Notes: generated by a model not told the origin, from the letters alone. 19,352 nt of DNA from DAOMNN01 sp964404505 (GCA_964404505.1 CAYOKH010000034.1:1-19352); one strand, 5' to 3'; positions 1 to 7,943 are shown, counted from the stretch's first letter. Made by a program: numbers and translations.

Positions 1-10
1 GGACAAGGCC

Positions 11-1219
11 TTGAATCCCGACAGCATTCCCCTGCTGCGTCGCCCCGCCGTGGTGCTCGGGTGCGGTGCGCTGATCCTCACGCTTGCGATGGGCGTACGT
101 CATACGGGCGGGCTGTTTCTGCAGCCGATGACGATGGAGCACGGCTGGTCGCGCGAGCTGTTCTCGTTTTCGATCGCGATCCAGAACCTGATGTGGGGTC
201 TGTTCCAGCCTTTCGCCGGCGCCTTCGCCGACCGTTACGGCGCGGGGAGGACGCTGGTCGGCGGTGCGCTCCTGTACGTTCTGGGGCTGGTCATCATGGC
301 GCACGCGGAAACCGCGTTCGGGCTGAACGTCGGGGCCGGGCTGCTGATCGGCATGGGGCTGGCGGGAACGACCTTCAGCGTGGTGCTGGGCGTGGTCGGG
401 CGCATGGCGCCGCCGGAGAAACGCAGCCTGGCCCTGGGCATCGTCAGTGCCGGTGGCAGCTTCGGTCAGTTCGCCGTGTTGCCGGTGGGGCAGGGCCTGA
501 TAGCGTCGGTGGGCTGGCAGGATGCGTTGCTGTGGCTCGCGGTCGGGATTGTCTTCATCATTCCGCTGGCGCTGGCGGTGACCGGCACCAGCGGGGGCAA
601 CACCGGCGGGCAGTCGATCGGGGAATCGCTTCGCGAGGCCAGGCGCACGCCCAGCTTTCACTTCCTGTTCTGGAGCTTTTTCGTATGCGGATTCCAGACC
701 GCATTCATCATGCTTCATCTGCCGGCATTCGTTGTCGACTCCGGCATGAGTGCGAACGTGGGCATGACCGCGATCGCACTGATCGGTCTGTTCAACATCG
801 CCGGCTCGTTCCTGTCCGGCTGGCTCGGCGGTCTGTACAGCAAGAAGTGGCTGCTCGCCGGAATCTACGGCCTTCGTGTGCTTGCGTTTCTGGCGATTCT
901 GGTCTTGCCCCTGACGCCATTCACCCTCTACGTGTTTGCCGCCACGATGGGGCTGCTGTGGCTGGGTACGGTCCCGCTGACGAACGGGCTCGTGGGTCAC
1001 ATTTTCGGCATGAAGTTCGTCGGCATGCTCTACGGGATCGTATTCCTCGGCCACCAGATCGGCGGGTTCCTCGGCGCCTGGTTGGGCGGACTGATCTTCG
1101 ATGTATTCGGGTCGTACGAGCAGGCGTGGTGGATCGCCATCGGCCTTTCGGTGATGGCCGCGCTGCTATGCATGCCGGTACGCGAGCGGGCACTGATTCG
1201 TCCCGCGGAGGCCACATGA
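11..1219 (+). CDS. MFS transporter, 12-TM, probable organic-anion/monocarboxylate type
   Basis: Inner-membrane secondary transporter of the major facilitator superfamily, 402 residues as read here. The sequence is hydrophobic throughout, with about 12 membrane segments. A motif-A-like loop between TM2 and TM3 reads GAFADRYGAGR at residues 70-80, and there is a hydrophilic mid-protein linker near residues 195-215. The general look is that of monocarboxylate/oxalate-type MFS carriers, but the substrate cannot be read from sequence. The TTG start used here lies only 10 bases into the window. The frame is open upstream of it and no convincing ribosome site is visible, so the true start may lie before the window. 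The stop overlaps the start of the next small frame as ATGA, which implies translational coupling. Family assignment is firm; substrate and start are not. Confidence 0.85.
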   Translation: MNPDSIPLLRRPAVVLGCGALILTLAMGVRHTGGLFLQPMTMEHGWSRELFSFSIAIQNLMWGLFQPFAGAFADRYGAGRTLVGGALLYVLGLVIMAHAETAFGLNVGAGLLIGMGLAGTTFSVVLGVVGRMAPPEKRSLALGIVSAGGSFGQFAVLPVGQGLIASVGWQDALLWLAVGIVFIIPLALAVTGTSGGNTGGQSIGESLREARRTPSFHFLFWSFFVCGFQTAFIMLHLPAFVVDSGMSANVGMTAIALIGLFNIAGSFLSGWLGGLYSKKWLLAGIYGLRVLAFLAILVLPLTPFTLYVFAATMGLLWLGTVPLTNGLVGHIFGMKFVGMLYGIVFLGHQIGGFLGAWLGGLIFDVFGSYEQAWWIAIGLSVMAALLCMPVRERALIRPAEAT

Positions 1220-1347
1220 AGACCTGGAGACTTCTCGGGCGGGCGGCGTTGGTCGTGCTGGTGCTCGCGCTGTTGGGGGCGATATTCGCCGCCTACCAGC
1301 ACCCCGCGCTGCTGATCGATTTCAGCAACCTCCTGTTCTGCGGCTAA
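1216..1347 (+). CDS. small single-pass membrane protein coupled to the MFS gene
   Basis: A 43-residue frame beginning MKTWRLLGRAALVV. It has a short basic N-terminus, one hydrophobic helix at about residues 7-27, and a short tail ending FSNLLFCG with a single cysteine near the C-terminus. Its ATG overlaps the MFS stop as ATGA, and a GGAGG at 1207-1211 lies 4 bases before the start, inside the MFS coding end. This is a strong signature of a translationally coupled small gene. I do not recognise a family. It may be a small subunit or regulator of the transporter. Downstream is a short TGTCG/CGACA inverted repeat (1360-1375) with no T-tract. Confidence 0.6.
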   Translation: MKTWRLLGRAALVVLVLALLGAIFAAYQHPALLIDFSNLLFCG

Positions 1348-1409
1348 GCGTATGACTCGTGTCGCGGGCCCGACAATGATCGGCGTCCGCGGCGAAGAAT
1401 CCGAAGCTT

Positions 1410-1438
1410 CCTGATGCAAATGCGAAGCTCTGTATAAT
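1410..1438 (+). promoter_or_regulatory. probable sigma-70 promoter for acuI
   Basis: A perfect -10 hexamer TATAAT at 1433-1438 lies 55 bases before the chosen acuI start. The -35 region is poor: CTGATG at 1411-1416 gives a 16-base spacer and CCTGAT at 1410-1415 gives 17. Transcription would begin near 1445, which argues against using the in-frame ATG at 1446 as the start. The -10 box is clear; the -35 is not. Confidence 0.5.
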
Positions 1439-1493
1439 CCGCGATATGTGCCACGATGCGTACGTCGTGAGCCGACGGCAACAGGAGACTTCA

Positions 1494-2495
1494 ATGATGA
1501 ATGGACCCTTCAGGGCGTTCCTGATCGATCAGGACGAGAACAGAAAGGTTGCCGGCAGCATGGCGACGCTCACCGCAGAACAGCTCGATCGTGGCGAAGT
1601 CACTATACGGGTGCATTATTCCAGCATCAATTACAAGGACGCCCTGGCGGCAACCGGAACCGGAAAGATCATCCGCCGCTTTCCGTGCGTGGGCGGAATC
1701 GACCTGTCGGGCGAGGTGGTCGAGAGCTCGGACGCGCGATTCAAGCCCGGCGACGCCGTGATCGCGACCAGTTTCGACATCGGTGTCGCGCATCACGGAG
1801 GCTACGCCGAGTATGCGCGAGTCCCCGCCGACTGGGTCGTGCCATTGCCCGCCGGTCTGAATCTGTTCGAAGCGATGGCGCTCGGCACCGCCGGCTTCAC
1901 AGCCGCCCTCGGCATCTTCCGCATGGAACAGAACGGTCTCAAACCCGGGAACGGTCCGGTCATCGTGACCGGTGCCACGGGTGGTGTAGGCGGGCTGGCG
2001 ATCGACATGCTGGCGCAGCTGGGCTATCACGTCGTTGCCCTGACCGGGAAGCCTGCGGAATCCGATTACCTGAAGATGCTCGGCGCCGCCGAGATCAAGT
2101 TGCGCTCCGAGATCGACTTCGACAAGGTGCGCCCACTGGAAGCGGCGCAGTGGGCCGGCGCAGTCGACAACGTGGGCGGCCAGATCCTCCATTGGGTGCT
2201 CGCCACGATGCAGCAGGCCGGAACTGTGGCAAGTATCGGCAATGCCGCGAGCTTCAACATCAATACGACCGTGTTTCCGTTCATCCTGCGCGGGGTGAGC
2301 CTGCTCGGGATCGATTCCGGCTACACGGGATTCCCCACGCGACAGAGTGTGTGGGAGCGGCTCGGCACAGACCTCAAGCCAGCTCACCTTGGGGCCGTCA
2401 CCAGGACCATTGCCTTCGACGAGCTGCCGGGCGCCTTCGATGCCTTCATCAGGGGCGAGGCCAAGGGCAGGACGGTGGTTCGCATAGGGGCCTGA
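1494..2495 (+). CDS. acuI: acryloyl-CoA reductase / YhdH-family quinone oxidoreductase-like protein
   Basis: Zinc-free medium-chain dehydrogenase/reductase of the YhdH/AcuI family, 333 residues (the family is about 325-330). Known members reduce acryloyl-CoA to propionyl-CoA with NADPH in the cytoplasm, as in 3-hydroxypropionate and DMSP metabolism. The N-terminal GroES-like part carries SSINYKDALA at 43-52 and GGIDLSGEVV at 67-76. The Rossmann cofactor loop is VTGATGGVGGLA at 158-169, followed by VVALTGK at 180-186. The ATG at 1494 was chosen because AGGAG at 1483-1487 sits 6 bases before it and the promoter -10 box lies at 1433-1438; an in-frame ATG at 1446 has no ribosome site. A second ATG follows immediately at 1497. 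A propionyl-CoA synthetase gene lies 1.4 kb downstream, which supports the acryloyl-CoA role. Exact substrate is inferred from family and context. Confidence 0.88.
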   Translation: MMNGPFRAFLIDQDENRKVAGSMATLTAEQLDRGEVTIRVHYSSINYKDALAATGTGKIIRRFPCVGGIDLSGEVVESSDARFKPGDAVIATSFDIGVAHHGGYAEYARVPADWVVPLPAGLNLFEAMALGTAGFTAALGIFRMEQNGLKPGNGPVIVTGATGGVGGLAIDMLAQLGYHVVALTGKPAESDYLKMLGAAEIKLRSEIDFDKVRPLEAAQWAGAVDNVGGQILHWVLATMQQAGTVASIGNAASFNINTTVFPFILRGVSLLGIDSGYTGFPTRQSVWERLGTDLKPAHLGAVTRTIAFDELPGAFDAFIRGEAKGRTVVRIGA

Positions 2496-2523
2496 GCGAC
2501 TTTTGGGGAGGGAGATGCCAGCG

Positions 2524-3693
2524 ATGAGTGATGACGAGCAGCAGATGCTGCCCAAGGTGCTGATCGTCGATGACTCGCGCATGGTAAGGGCGACCATCAT
2601 CAAGCACATCCGCGGGCGCTTCGAGTTTCGTGAGGAGGCCGACGGCGAGGCGGCCTGGCAGACGCTGGTGGTGGACCCCTCGATCGAACTGGTCCTGACC
2701 GACATCGGCATGCCTCACTTGGACGGATACGGGTTGCTCGAGCGGGTTCGGGAGTCCAGGATCAGTCGCCTGCAGCACATTCCGGTCGTCATCATTTCCG
2801 GTGACGAGGACGATGCGGCGCGGGAGAGGGCGCGCAGGCTCGGGGCCAACGACTTCATCAACAAGGGTATCGGAACGGCCGAACTGCTGGCTCGCCTCGA
2901 CTCGCTGTCGCGACTGGCGCAGACGCGTCGCGAACTCGAAGAGAGTCGTGCCGCGCTTGCAAAGCAAAGCCCCATCGACCCGGCCACCGGGCTGGCGACG
3001 GAAGCGTATCTCAATTGGCACGGCGCGCAGGAACTGTCCCTGGCGCGGCGGCACCAGGGCGGCATCAGCGCGATGGTGATCGAGATCGACCATTTCGAGG
3101 AACTGACGCAGTGGCACGGTGCCAGCGTCGCCCGACTGGTGGCGCGCAAGCTGTCGAAGATTCTTGCGACCAAGATCCGCCAGGAGGATACCGTCTCGGA
3201 ACTCGCTTCGGCGCAGTTCGCGGTGTTGTCGCCGGTCAGTGATGCCGTCGGTTGTTATGCGTTCGCGATACGCATGCAGCAGGCGATCGAGAAGCTCGTC
3301 ATGACCTATCGGGAGGAGCGCATCCGCATCAGCGTGACGGTAGGCGTCGCGAGTTCCTCCGTCGACGGCCTGGGAAGCGTCAGCCATCTCGTCGGGGTCG
3401 CGGTTCGGCGCATGCAGGCAGGCAAACGGGCCGGCGGCAATCGCGTCGTCGGTGACCAGGGCGAAGTGAGTCAGGAAATGCTTGACCGGATGCTCAAGCA
3501 GATAATCAGCATCGATCACGTGCTGGCACGACTGCGCCTCGGCGATAGCGCCGAGGCCGCGGAGCATATGCCAGCGGTCATAGCAACCCTTCTGCCGCTG
3601 CTCGAGTTGGTAGAATCGCAGCTCGGCTGCGGCATTCCGCTGGGCGAACTCGAGCGCTACAGATCGGAGCGCGTGAGCAGCGAGGCTGAGTGA
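2524..3693 (+). CDS. response regulator: receiver domain plus degenerate GGDEF domain
   Basis: Cytoplasmic two-domain signalling protein of 389 residues. The receiver domain (about 10-130) has the acidic pair D16-D17, phospho-acceptor D60 in VLTDIGMP, S92 in IISGDED and K114 in FINKGI, so phosphorylation should be possible. A short helical linker (131-148) leads to a GGDEF-type fold (about 149-310) that starts DPATGLAT, like the usual D-x-TGL. The catalytic signature is replaced by ASAQF at 228-232, so cyclase activity is very unlikely. Residues 311-389 form an extra, probably helical tail. The start at 2524 has GGAG at 2511-2514, 9 bases upstream. In-frame alternatives are ATG 2515 (GGAGG 2507-2511, 3-base gap) and TTG 2503. 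The gene lies 28 bases after acuI and may be co-transcribed. No partner kinase is present. Output is unknown; a c-di-GMP or GTP sensor or protein-docking role is possible. Confidence 0.85.
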   Translation: MSDDEQQMLPKVLIVDDSRMVRATIIKHIRGRFEFREEADGEAAWQTLVVDPSIELVLTDIGMPHLDGYGLLERVRESRISRLQHIPVVIISGDEDDAARERARRLGANDFINKGIGTAELLARLDSLSRLAQTRRELEESRAALAKQSPIDPATGLATEAYLNWHGAQELSLARRHQGGISAMVIEIDHFEELTQWHGASVARLVARKLSKILATKIRQEDTVSELASAQFAVLSPVSDAVGCYAFAIRMQQAIEKLVMTYREERIRISVTVGVASSSVDGLGSVSHLVGVAVRRMQAGKRAGGNRVVGDQGEVSQEMLDRMLKQIISIDHVLARLRLGDSAEAAEHMPAVIATLLPLLELVESQLGCGIPLGELERYRSERVSSEAE

Positions 3694-3779
3694 GGGCGCT
3701 CTTGGCGTGCCGGAAGTACAGGGCAGGGGCGGGCCGGGGGACTGTGCGATGGCGGCCAGGGGCCGACGGACAGGCGCGA

Positions 3780-3806
3780 CCGACCCCCCTCGCGGGGGCG
3801 CGTCGG
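3780..3806. repeat. GC-rich hairpin between the REC gene and prpE
   Basis: In the 164-base gap before prpE, an outer stem CCGAC (3780-3784) pairs with GTCGG (3802-3806). An inner stem of five C (3785-3789) pairs with five G (3794-3798) around the loop TCGC, with a 3-base bulge (3799-3801). There is no T-tract on either strand, so it is not a classical intrinsic terminator. It could be a Rho-linked or mRNA-stability structure. No clear promoter box was recognised in the rest of the gap. Confidence 0.4.
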
Positions 3807-3857
3807 AACATGCAGGGCCGACGACAGGGACGCAGGGAATAACGGGAGAGAATACAC

Positions 3858-5750
3858 ATGGGCACTTACAAGGAGTTTCACAGGCGCTCGATCGAGGACC
3901 GGGATGGATTCTGGGCCGAGCAGGCCGAGTTGGTGGATTGGAACAAGCGTGCCGCGCAGATCTGCGACTACTCGCGCCCGCCGTTCGTGAACTGGTTCAA
4001 GGGTGGAGAGACCAATCTTTGCCACAACGCGGTCGATCGGCATGCGGCCAGGCGGCCCGATGCCAATGCGCTGATCTACATCTCGACCGAGACCAACGAG
4101 GAAAAGGTCTATTCCTTCGCCGAACTCCAGCGCGAAGTCGAGCGCATGGCCGCGATCTATCAGGATCTCGGGGTGCACAAGGGCGATCGCGTGCTGATCT
4201 ACATGCCGATGATCGCCGAGGCCGCCTTCGCAATGCTGGCGTGCGCGCGCATCGGAGCCATCCATTCGGTCGTCTTCGGCGGCTTCGCCGCCGGCTCGCT
4301 CGCAACCCGCATCGACGACGCGAAACCGGTCCTGATGGTCAGCTCCGATGCCGGCATGCGCAACGGCAAGGCGGTTCCGTACAAGCATCTGGTGGACGAA
4401 TCGTGCCGGCTTGCCCAGTTCCCGCCGAAGCATGTGCTGATCGTCGACCGCGGCCTCGACAAGGACTTTCCGAAGGTTGCCGGTCGTGATGTCGATTATG
4501 CCGAACTGCGCGCAAGGCACATGGATGCCAGCGTTCCGGTGACCTGGCTCGAATCGACCGAGCCCAGCTACATCCTGTACACGTCGGGCACGACGGGCAA
4601 GCCCAAGGGCATACAGCGCGATACGGGTGGCTACTGCGTCGCACTCGCGTCGTCGATGAAACACATCTTCAACGGTTGCGAGGGCGAGACCATGTTCTCG
4701 ACCTCGGACATCGGCTGGGTGGTCGGCCACAGTTACATCATCTACGGCCCGCTGATCGCGGGCATGGCCTCGATCATGTACGAAGGCACGCCGCTGCGCC
4801 CCGATGCCGGCATCTGGTGGCAAATCGTCGAGAAATACAGGGTCAACGTCATGTTTTCCGCTCCCACCGCGGTGCGCGTGCTCAAGAAGCAGGACCCGGC
4901 CTACCTCAAGAAGTACGACCTGTCCTCGCTCAAGCACCTGTTTCTCGCCGGCGAGCCACTGGATGAGACGAGTCACAAGTGGATCATGGACGAGCTCGGG
5001 ATTCCGGTCATCGACAATTACTGGCAGACCGAAACCGGCTGGCCGATCCTCGCGATCTGCCGCGGAGTGGAGGAAAGCCCGATCAAGCTGGGCTCGCCCG
5101 CATTCCCGGTGTATGGGTACGACCTGCGCGTCTTCCGCGAGGATGGCACCGAGTGCGGCGCCAACGAGAAAGGCATCGTCGGCATCGTCCCGCCGCTTCC
5201 GCCGGGCTGCCTGTCCACCGTTTGGGGTCAGGACGAGCGCTTCGTGTCGACCTACTTTACCCTGTTCGAGAAGCCGGTCGTCTATTCGTCTTCGGACTGG
5301 GGCATCAGGGACGAGAACGGCTACCACACCATCCTCGGGCGCATCGACGACGTGATCAACGTCGCGGGCCACCGCCTCGGAACGCGCGAGATCGAAGAGG
5401 CGATCCAGATGCACCCGGCGGTCGCCGAGGTCGCCGTGGTCGGCGTGGCCGACGAACTCAAGGGCCAGATGCCGATGGCGTTTGCGGTGCTCAAGGACGC
5501 CTCCGCGGCGGACACTGCGGAGAAACGCGCCGCGCTCGAGAAGGAGGTCATGAAGAAGGTCGACAGCCAACTCGGTGCGATCGGCCGGCCGAGCCGCGTG
5601 CACTTCATCTCCGGCCTGCCCAAGACCCGCTCCGGCAAGATGCTGCGCCGCTCCATCCAGGCGCTCGCCGAAGGCCGCGATGCGGGCGATCTCACCACCA
5701 TCGAGGATCCGTCCACGCTGGAGCAGATCAAGGCGTCGCTGGCGGGGTGA
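3858..5750 (+). CDS. prpE: propionyl-CoA synthetase (propionate--CoA ligase)
   Basis: ANL-superfamily acyl-CoA synthetase, 630 residues, matching the usual 628-630 of PrpE. It activates propionate to propionyl-CoA through an acyl-AMP intermediate in the cytoplasm, feeding the methylcitrate or methylmalonyl-CoA route. Visible motifs in order: the ATP loop YTSGTTGKPKG at 241-251; NYWQTETGWP at 387-396 (adenylate binding); the domain hinge LGRIDDVINVAGHRLGTRE at 493-511; and the C-terminal catalytic lysine K594 in PKTRSGKMLRR, which in this family is the site of regulatory lysine acetylation. The N-terminal YKEFHRRSIEDRDGFWAEQA is typical of the ACS/PrpE group. GGGAGAG at 3844-3850 lies 7 bases before the ATG. 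Together with acuI upstream it points to C3-acid metabolism. The specific call PrpE rather than acetyl-CoA synthetase rests on overall sequence feel and length. Confidence 0.92.
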   Translation: MGTYKEFHRRSIEDRDGFWAEQAELVDWNKRAAQICDYSRPPFVNWFKGGETNLCHNAVDRHAARRPDANALIYISTETNEEKVYSFAELQREVERMAAIYQDLGVHKGDRVLIYMPMIAEAAFAMLACARIGAIHSVVFGGFAAGSLATRIDDAKPVLMVSSDAGMRNGKAVPYKHLVDESCRLAQFPPKHVLIVDRGLDKDFPKVAGRDVDYAELRARHMDASVPVTWLESTEPSYILYTSGTTGKPKGIQRDTGGYCVALASSMKHIFNGCEGETMFSTSDIGWVVGHSYIIYGPLIAGMASIMYEGTPLRPDAGIWWQIVEKYRVNVMFSAPTAVRVLKKQDPAYLKKYDLSSLKHLFLAGEPLDETSHKWIMDELGIPVIDNYWQTETGWPILAICRGVEESPIKLGSPAFPVYGYDLRVFREDGTECGANEKGIVGIVPPLPPGCLSTVWGQDERFVSTYFTLFEKPVVYSSSDWGIRDENGYHTILGRIDDVINVAGHRLGTREIEEAIQMHPAVAEVAVVGVADELKGQMPMAFAVLKDASAADTAEKRAALEKEVMKKVDSQLGAIGRPSRVHFISGLPKTRSGKMLRRSIQALAEGRDAGDLTTIEDPSTLEQIKASLAG

Positions 5751-6100
5751 AGAACGGCTGTTTTCGGGCATCGCATTGTCGCAAAATTCGGTCCGGTCCA
5801 TCGCGGGATGAACCGGTTGAGGCAAGCGGATGAGGCAACGGATCTGCGCCCGCTTCCTGCCATCTATCGACCGGTAGTCGATCAGGACTGCCACGCCGAG
5901 AAGGTGCTTGGAAAAGCGACCCGAAATGTGCAGGGGGGATTAGAATGAAAACGAAAGCCGCGGCACGGATGGCATGTTCAGCGACGGGGAAGGGAGCCGG
6001 ATCTGGGGCGGCCAGGCGAACTGCTCTCCGGCGCGATACTGCCACCGCTTGATGGACAGATAGAAGGCGCAACCCTCTCGATCTCGTTGAACGGGAATAC
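5751..6100. other. 350-base non-coding gap before the methyltransferase gene
   Basis: No convincing gene is seen. A perfect 6-bp inverted repeat, ATCGAC (5866-5871) and GTCGAT (5877-5882) with a 5-base spacer, could be an operator. A -10-like TAGAAT at 5941-5946 has no -35 at a suitable distance. A 35-codon frame at 5945-6052 follows a run of six G but has an Ala/Arg-rich composition like random GC-rich DNA. The gap is the boundary between the metabolic block and the accessory block, so the promoter for the methyltransferase and acyltransferase genes should lie here. Confidence 0.5.
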
Positions 6101-6916
6101 ATGATGTCGTCAGCGTCATCAGCCACGGGCTCCTATGATTTCGAATCTCTGAGAGATGCCGAGTTTCAGAGGGAGCGGCTGCGTCAGCAAGCGCTCGCGG
6201 TGCGAAAACTGGAGGCGGACATCCTGCGCTCGGCGGGACTCGGGTTAGCCGATGACGTGCTCGAAGTCGGTAGCGGTCCGGGGTTTATCTCGGATCTTCT
6301 CGCCGAACTTTCTCCCGAAGGAAGTCTGCGGGCAGTCGATCCGAGTGCGGAACTCCTGTCGAGCGTGGAAGGCAATGTCCGGGCGAAGCCGAAGCGGGGG
6401 CTTTTTGCCATTCAGGCGTTCGGCGACAGTCTCCCCGTCGCGGACGCCAGTGTTGATTTTGCCTATGCCCGATTCGTGCTGCAGCATCTACCTGACCCGG
6501 CGGCGGTGATGGCGGAGATTCATCGTGTGTTGCGACCGGGCGGGCGGTTCTGCGCGGTCGACTCGGACGACGGTCTTGTGATCTTCGAACCCGAGGACCG
6601 ACGGGTTCTTGAGATCATGAATACTGCTCAACGTGTGCAGGCGGAAAAGGGGGGGGATCGCTTCATCGGTCGGAAGCTTCAGCGTTTCATGGCAGCCACC
6701 GGGTACGTGAACGCGAAAAGTCGCGTGCTGGCGATGACCAGCAGCGAACTACCGTTCTCGGTGTTGTTCAACATCCTGCTGGGGTACAAGGCTTCCCTGC
6801 TCGGCGGTGCGCTCGATGTTGGCGAATTGTATGAAGATATGTCGCGGAAGGTTGCCACCGGAGCGCAACTGGTGGCCGGCGGAGTGTTCATCGTGGTCGG
6901 AGAGAAAGAGGTCTGA
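6101..6916 (+). CDS. class I SAM-dependent methyltransferase
   Basis: Cytoplasmic Rossmann-fold methyltransferase of the UbiE/Methyltransf_11 type, 271 residues. SAM-binding motif I is VLEVGSGPGFIS at 53-64, the acidic end of beta-2 is AVDPS at 78-82, the post-motif region DFAYARFVLQHLPDP is at 119-133, and VLRPGGRF at 143-150 is motif III. The roughly 110-residue C-terminal part (about 160-271) has no recognised substrate-binding signature. Two ATG codons (6101 and 6104) are in frame; the ribosome site is weak (CGGGA, 6092-6096, 4 bases before the first ATG). The stop is 24 bases before the next acyltransferase gene, which implies one transcript and related function, for instance methylation of an acylated product. 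That substrate is a guess. A run of eight G (6649-6656) lies inside the coding region at residues 183-186 (KGGD). Confidence 0.85.
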   Translation: MMSSASSATGSYDFESLRDAEFQRERLRQQALAVRKLEADILRSAGLGLADDVLEVGSGPGFISDLLAELSPEGSLRAVDPSAELLSSVEGNVRAKPKRGLFAIQAFGDSLPVADASVDFAYARFVLQHLPDPAAVMAEIHRVLRPGGRFCAVDSDDGLVIFEPEDRRVLEIMNTAQRVQAEKGGDRFIGRKLQRFMAATGYVNAKSRVLAMTSSELPFSVLFNILLGYKASLLGGALDVGELYEDMSRKVATGAQLVAGGVFIVVGEKEV

Positions 6917-6940
6917 ACATCCGAATTCGGAGTCGCGACG

Positions 6941-7693
6941 ATGGAAACCCAGTATTTTCGATTCGGGGAAGTCGAGACGGGTACGCCTGAATACGAGGTG
7001 TACCTGGAATTCCGCTATCGCGTGTTCTGCGAGGAAATGGGGCGGATCGAGCCGCCCGTCCTGCCAAGTGGAGGTCGTTACATTGAAACGGATCGATATG
7101 ACATACATAGCCGGCATTTTGTCGGCTATCACAAGGCGACCGGTCGTATCGCGGGTTTCGTTCGCGTCATTCTTCCGAACCCGCTCGGTCTGAACGTCAC
7201 ACCGCGTTACATCATCGAACGCCCGTTACCCTACCCGGACGCAACTGACGGCAATATCGGCGAAATATCCAGAATGGCTATTTCCCCGGAATTTCGTCGC
7301 CGCCACAGCGACCGGCAGAAACCGATCCAGGGCGACCCCGCAGGTGAGATGGGTGCGGTGCCGTCGACCGACGGGCATCGCCACCATCAACCCGAACTCG
7401 TCCTGGGTCTTTATCGCGAGGTGTATCAACTGTGCAAGCGGAATGGGCTGGCTCACTGTTTTGCAGCGATGGACAGCAACTTCAGCCGGCTGCTGGTCAG
7501 GCTCGGGTTTCCCTTCGTGCCGGTCGGACCGGTGAATGACGCCGTCGACCCGCCACGGCGCGTATTCATGATCAGCGCGCGGGAAATGGAGCAAAGCCTG
7601 GGCCAGCGCGACTGCGACGTCATGGCCTTCATGCTCGGCGAAACTCCTGGCGATTCCGCCGCGGGAACGGCGTCTGGACAGGGGACCTGGTGA
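6941..7693 (+). CDS. PEP-CTERM/exosortase-associated acyltransferase, LuxI/FeeM-like (copy 1)
   Basis: GNAT-fold acyltransferase of the group called PEP-CTERM/exosortase system-associated acyltransferase, related to acyl-homoserine lactone synthases and long-chain N-acyl amino acid synthases (FeeM). It has 250 residues. LuxI-like landmarks are FRYRVFCEE at 24-32, ETDRYD at 49-54, GRIAGFVRV at 68-76 and GEISRMAI at 107-114. Later come LGLYREVY (155-162) and RLLVRLGFPF (183-192). Known relatives join a long-chain acyl group from acyl-ACP to an amino acid; the acceptor here cannot be read. GGAG at 6929-6932 lies 8 bases before the ATG. It follows the methyltransferase by 24 bases and is followed by a paralogue. 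A hydrophilic insertion at about 121-150 (RHSDRQKPIQG and following) is less conserved between copies. Family call is good; chemistry is inferred. Confidence 0.8.
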   Translation: METQYFRFGEVETGTPEYEVYLEFRYRVFCEEMGRIEPPVLPSGGRYIETDRYDIHSRHFVGYHKATGRIAGFVRVILPNPLGLNVTPRYIIERPLPYPDATDGNIGEISRMAISPEFRRRHSDRQKPIQGDPAGEMGAVPSTDGHRHHQPELVLGLYREVYQLCKRNGLAHCFAAMDSNFSRLLVRLGFPFVPVGPVNDAVDPPRRVFMISAREMEQSLGQRDCDVMAFMLGETPGDSAAGTASGQGTW

Positions 7694-7943
7694 AGCCTGC
7701 GCGCCCTATCGAAGCAGAAACATTTCTGGAAATATTCACTAACATCTTCTCTTTTTGCACCGAGGAAAATCTGGAGGATGATTCTCCGCAACTCGGAAGA
7801 ACAGCGGTTGCCGGGGAAGAGGTTGACCGACGGCGAGGGCGTTGCTGCGACAGGTCGGAATCGTCGCCCTTGCATTGTTCCTTTAGATTTTTTGCGGCAC
7901 TCGTTTCTGCGGTAGTGATGCGGAAGCGGGTGTGGGGACGTGG
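7694..7943. other. gap between the two acyltransferase genes, relatively AT-rich
   Basis: This 250-base stretch holds no gene I can support. The first half is visibly richer in A and T than its surroundings. A frame from GTG 7690, overlapping the previous stop, runs through it but continues to 8172 inside the next gene, so it is doubtful. A GG-N10-GC arrangement at 7832-7845, ending TTGCT, resembles a weak sigma-54 site; only the -12 half matches well. A promoter for copy 2 may lie here. Confidence 0.4.

Noticed and set aside
1360..1375. TGTCG/CGACA hairpin after the small membrane gene as terminator
   Set aside because: The stem has only 5 bp and no T-tract follows.
5764..5857. Other GG-N10-GC patterns before the methyltransferase gene
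   Set aside because: Two such spacings occur, but both miss several consensus positions in the -24 and -12 boxes.
3657..5894. 745-codon open frame on the - strand opposite prpE
   Set aside because: It lies antisense to a clearly identified prpE, has Arg/Asp/His/Gly-rich composition with no recognisable motif, and is what high-GC codon bias produces on the opposite strand.
5945..6052. 35-codon frame after a G-rich ribosome-like run
   Set aside because: Composition is Ala/Arg/Thr-rich like shifted GC-rich DNA, with no hydrophobic segment or motif, and it is unsupported by context.
7831..7846. Possible sigma-54 site before acyltransferase copy 2
   Set aside because: GG-N10-GC and TTGCT fit, but the -24 half (CGGCGAG) has three mismatches; such matches are expected by chance in this base composition.
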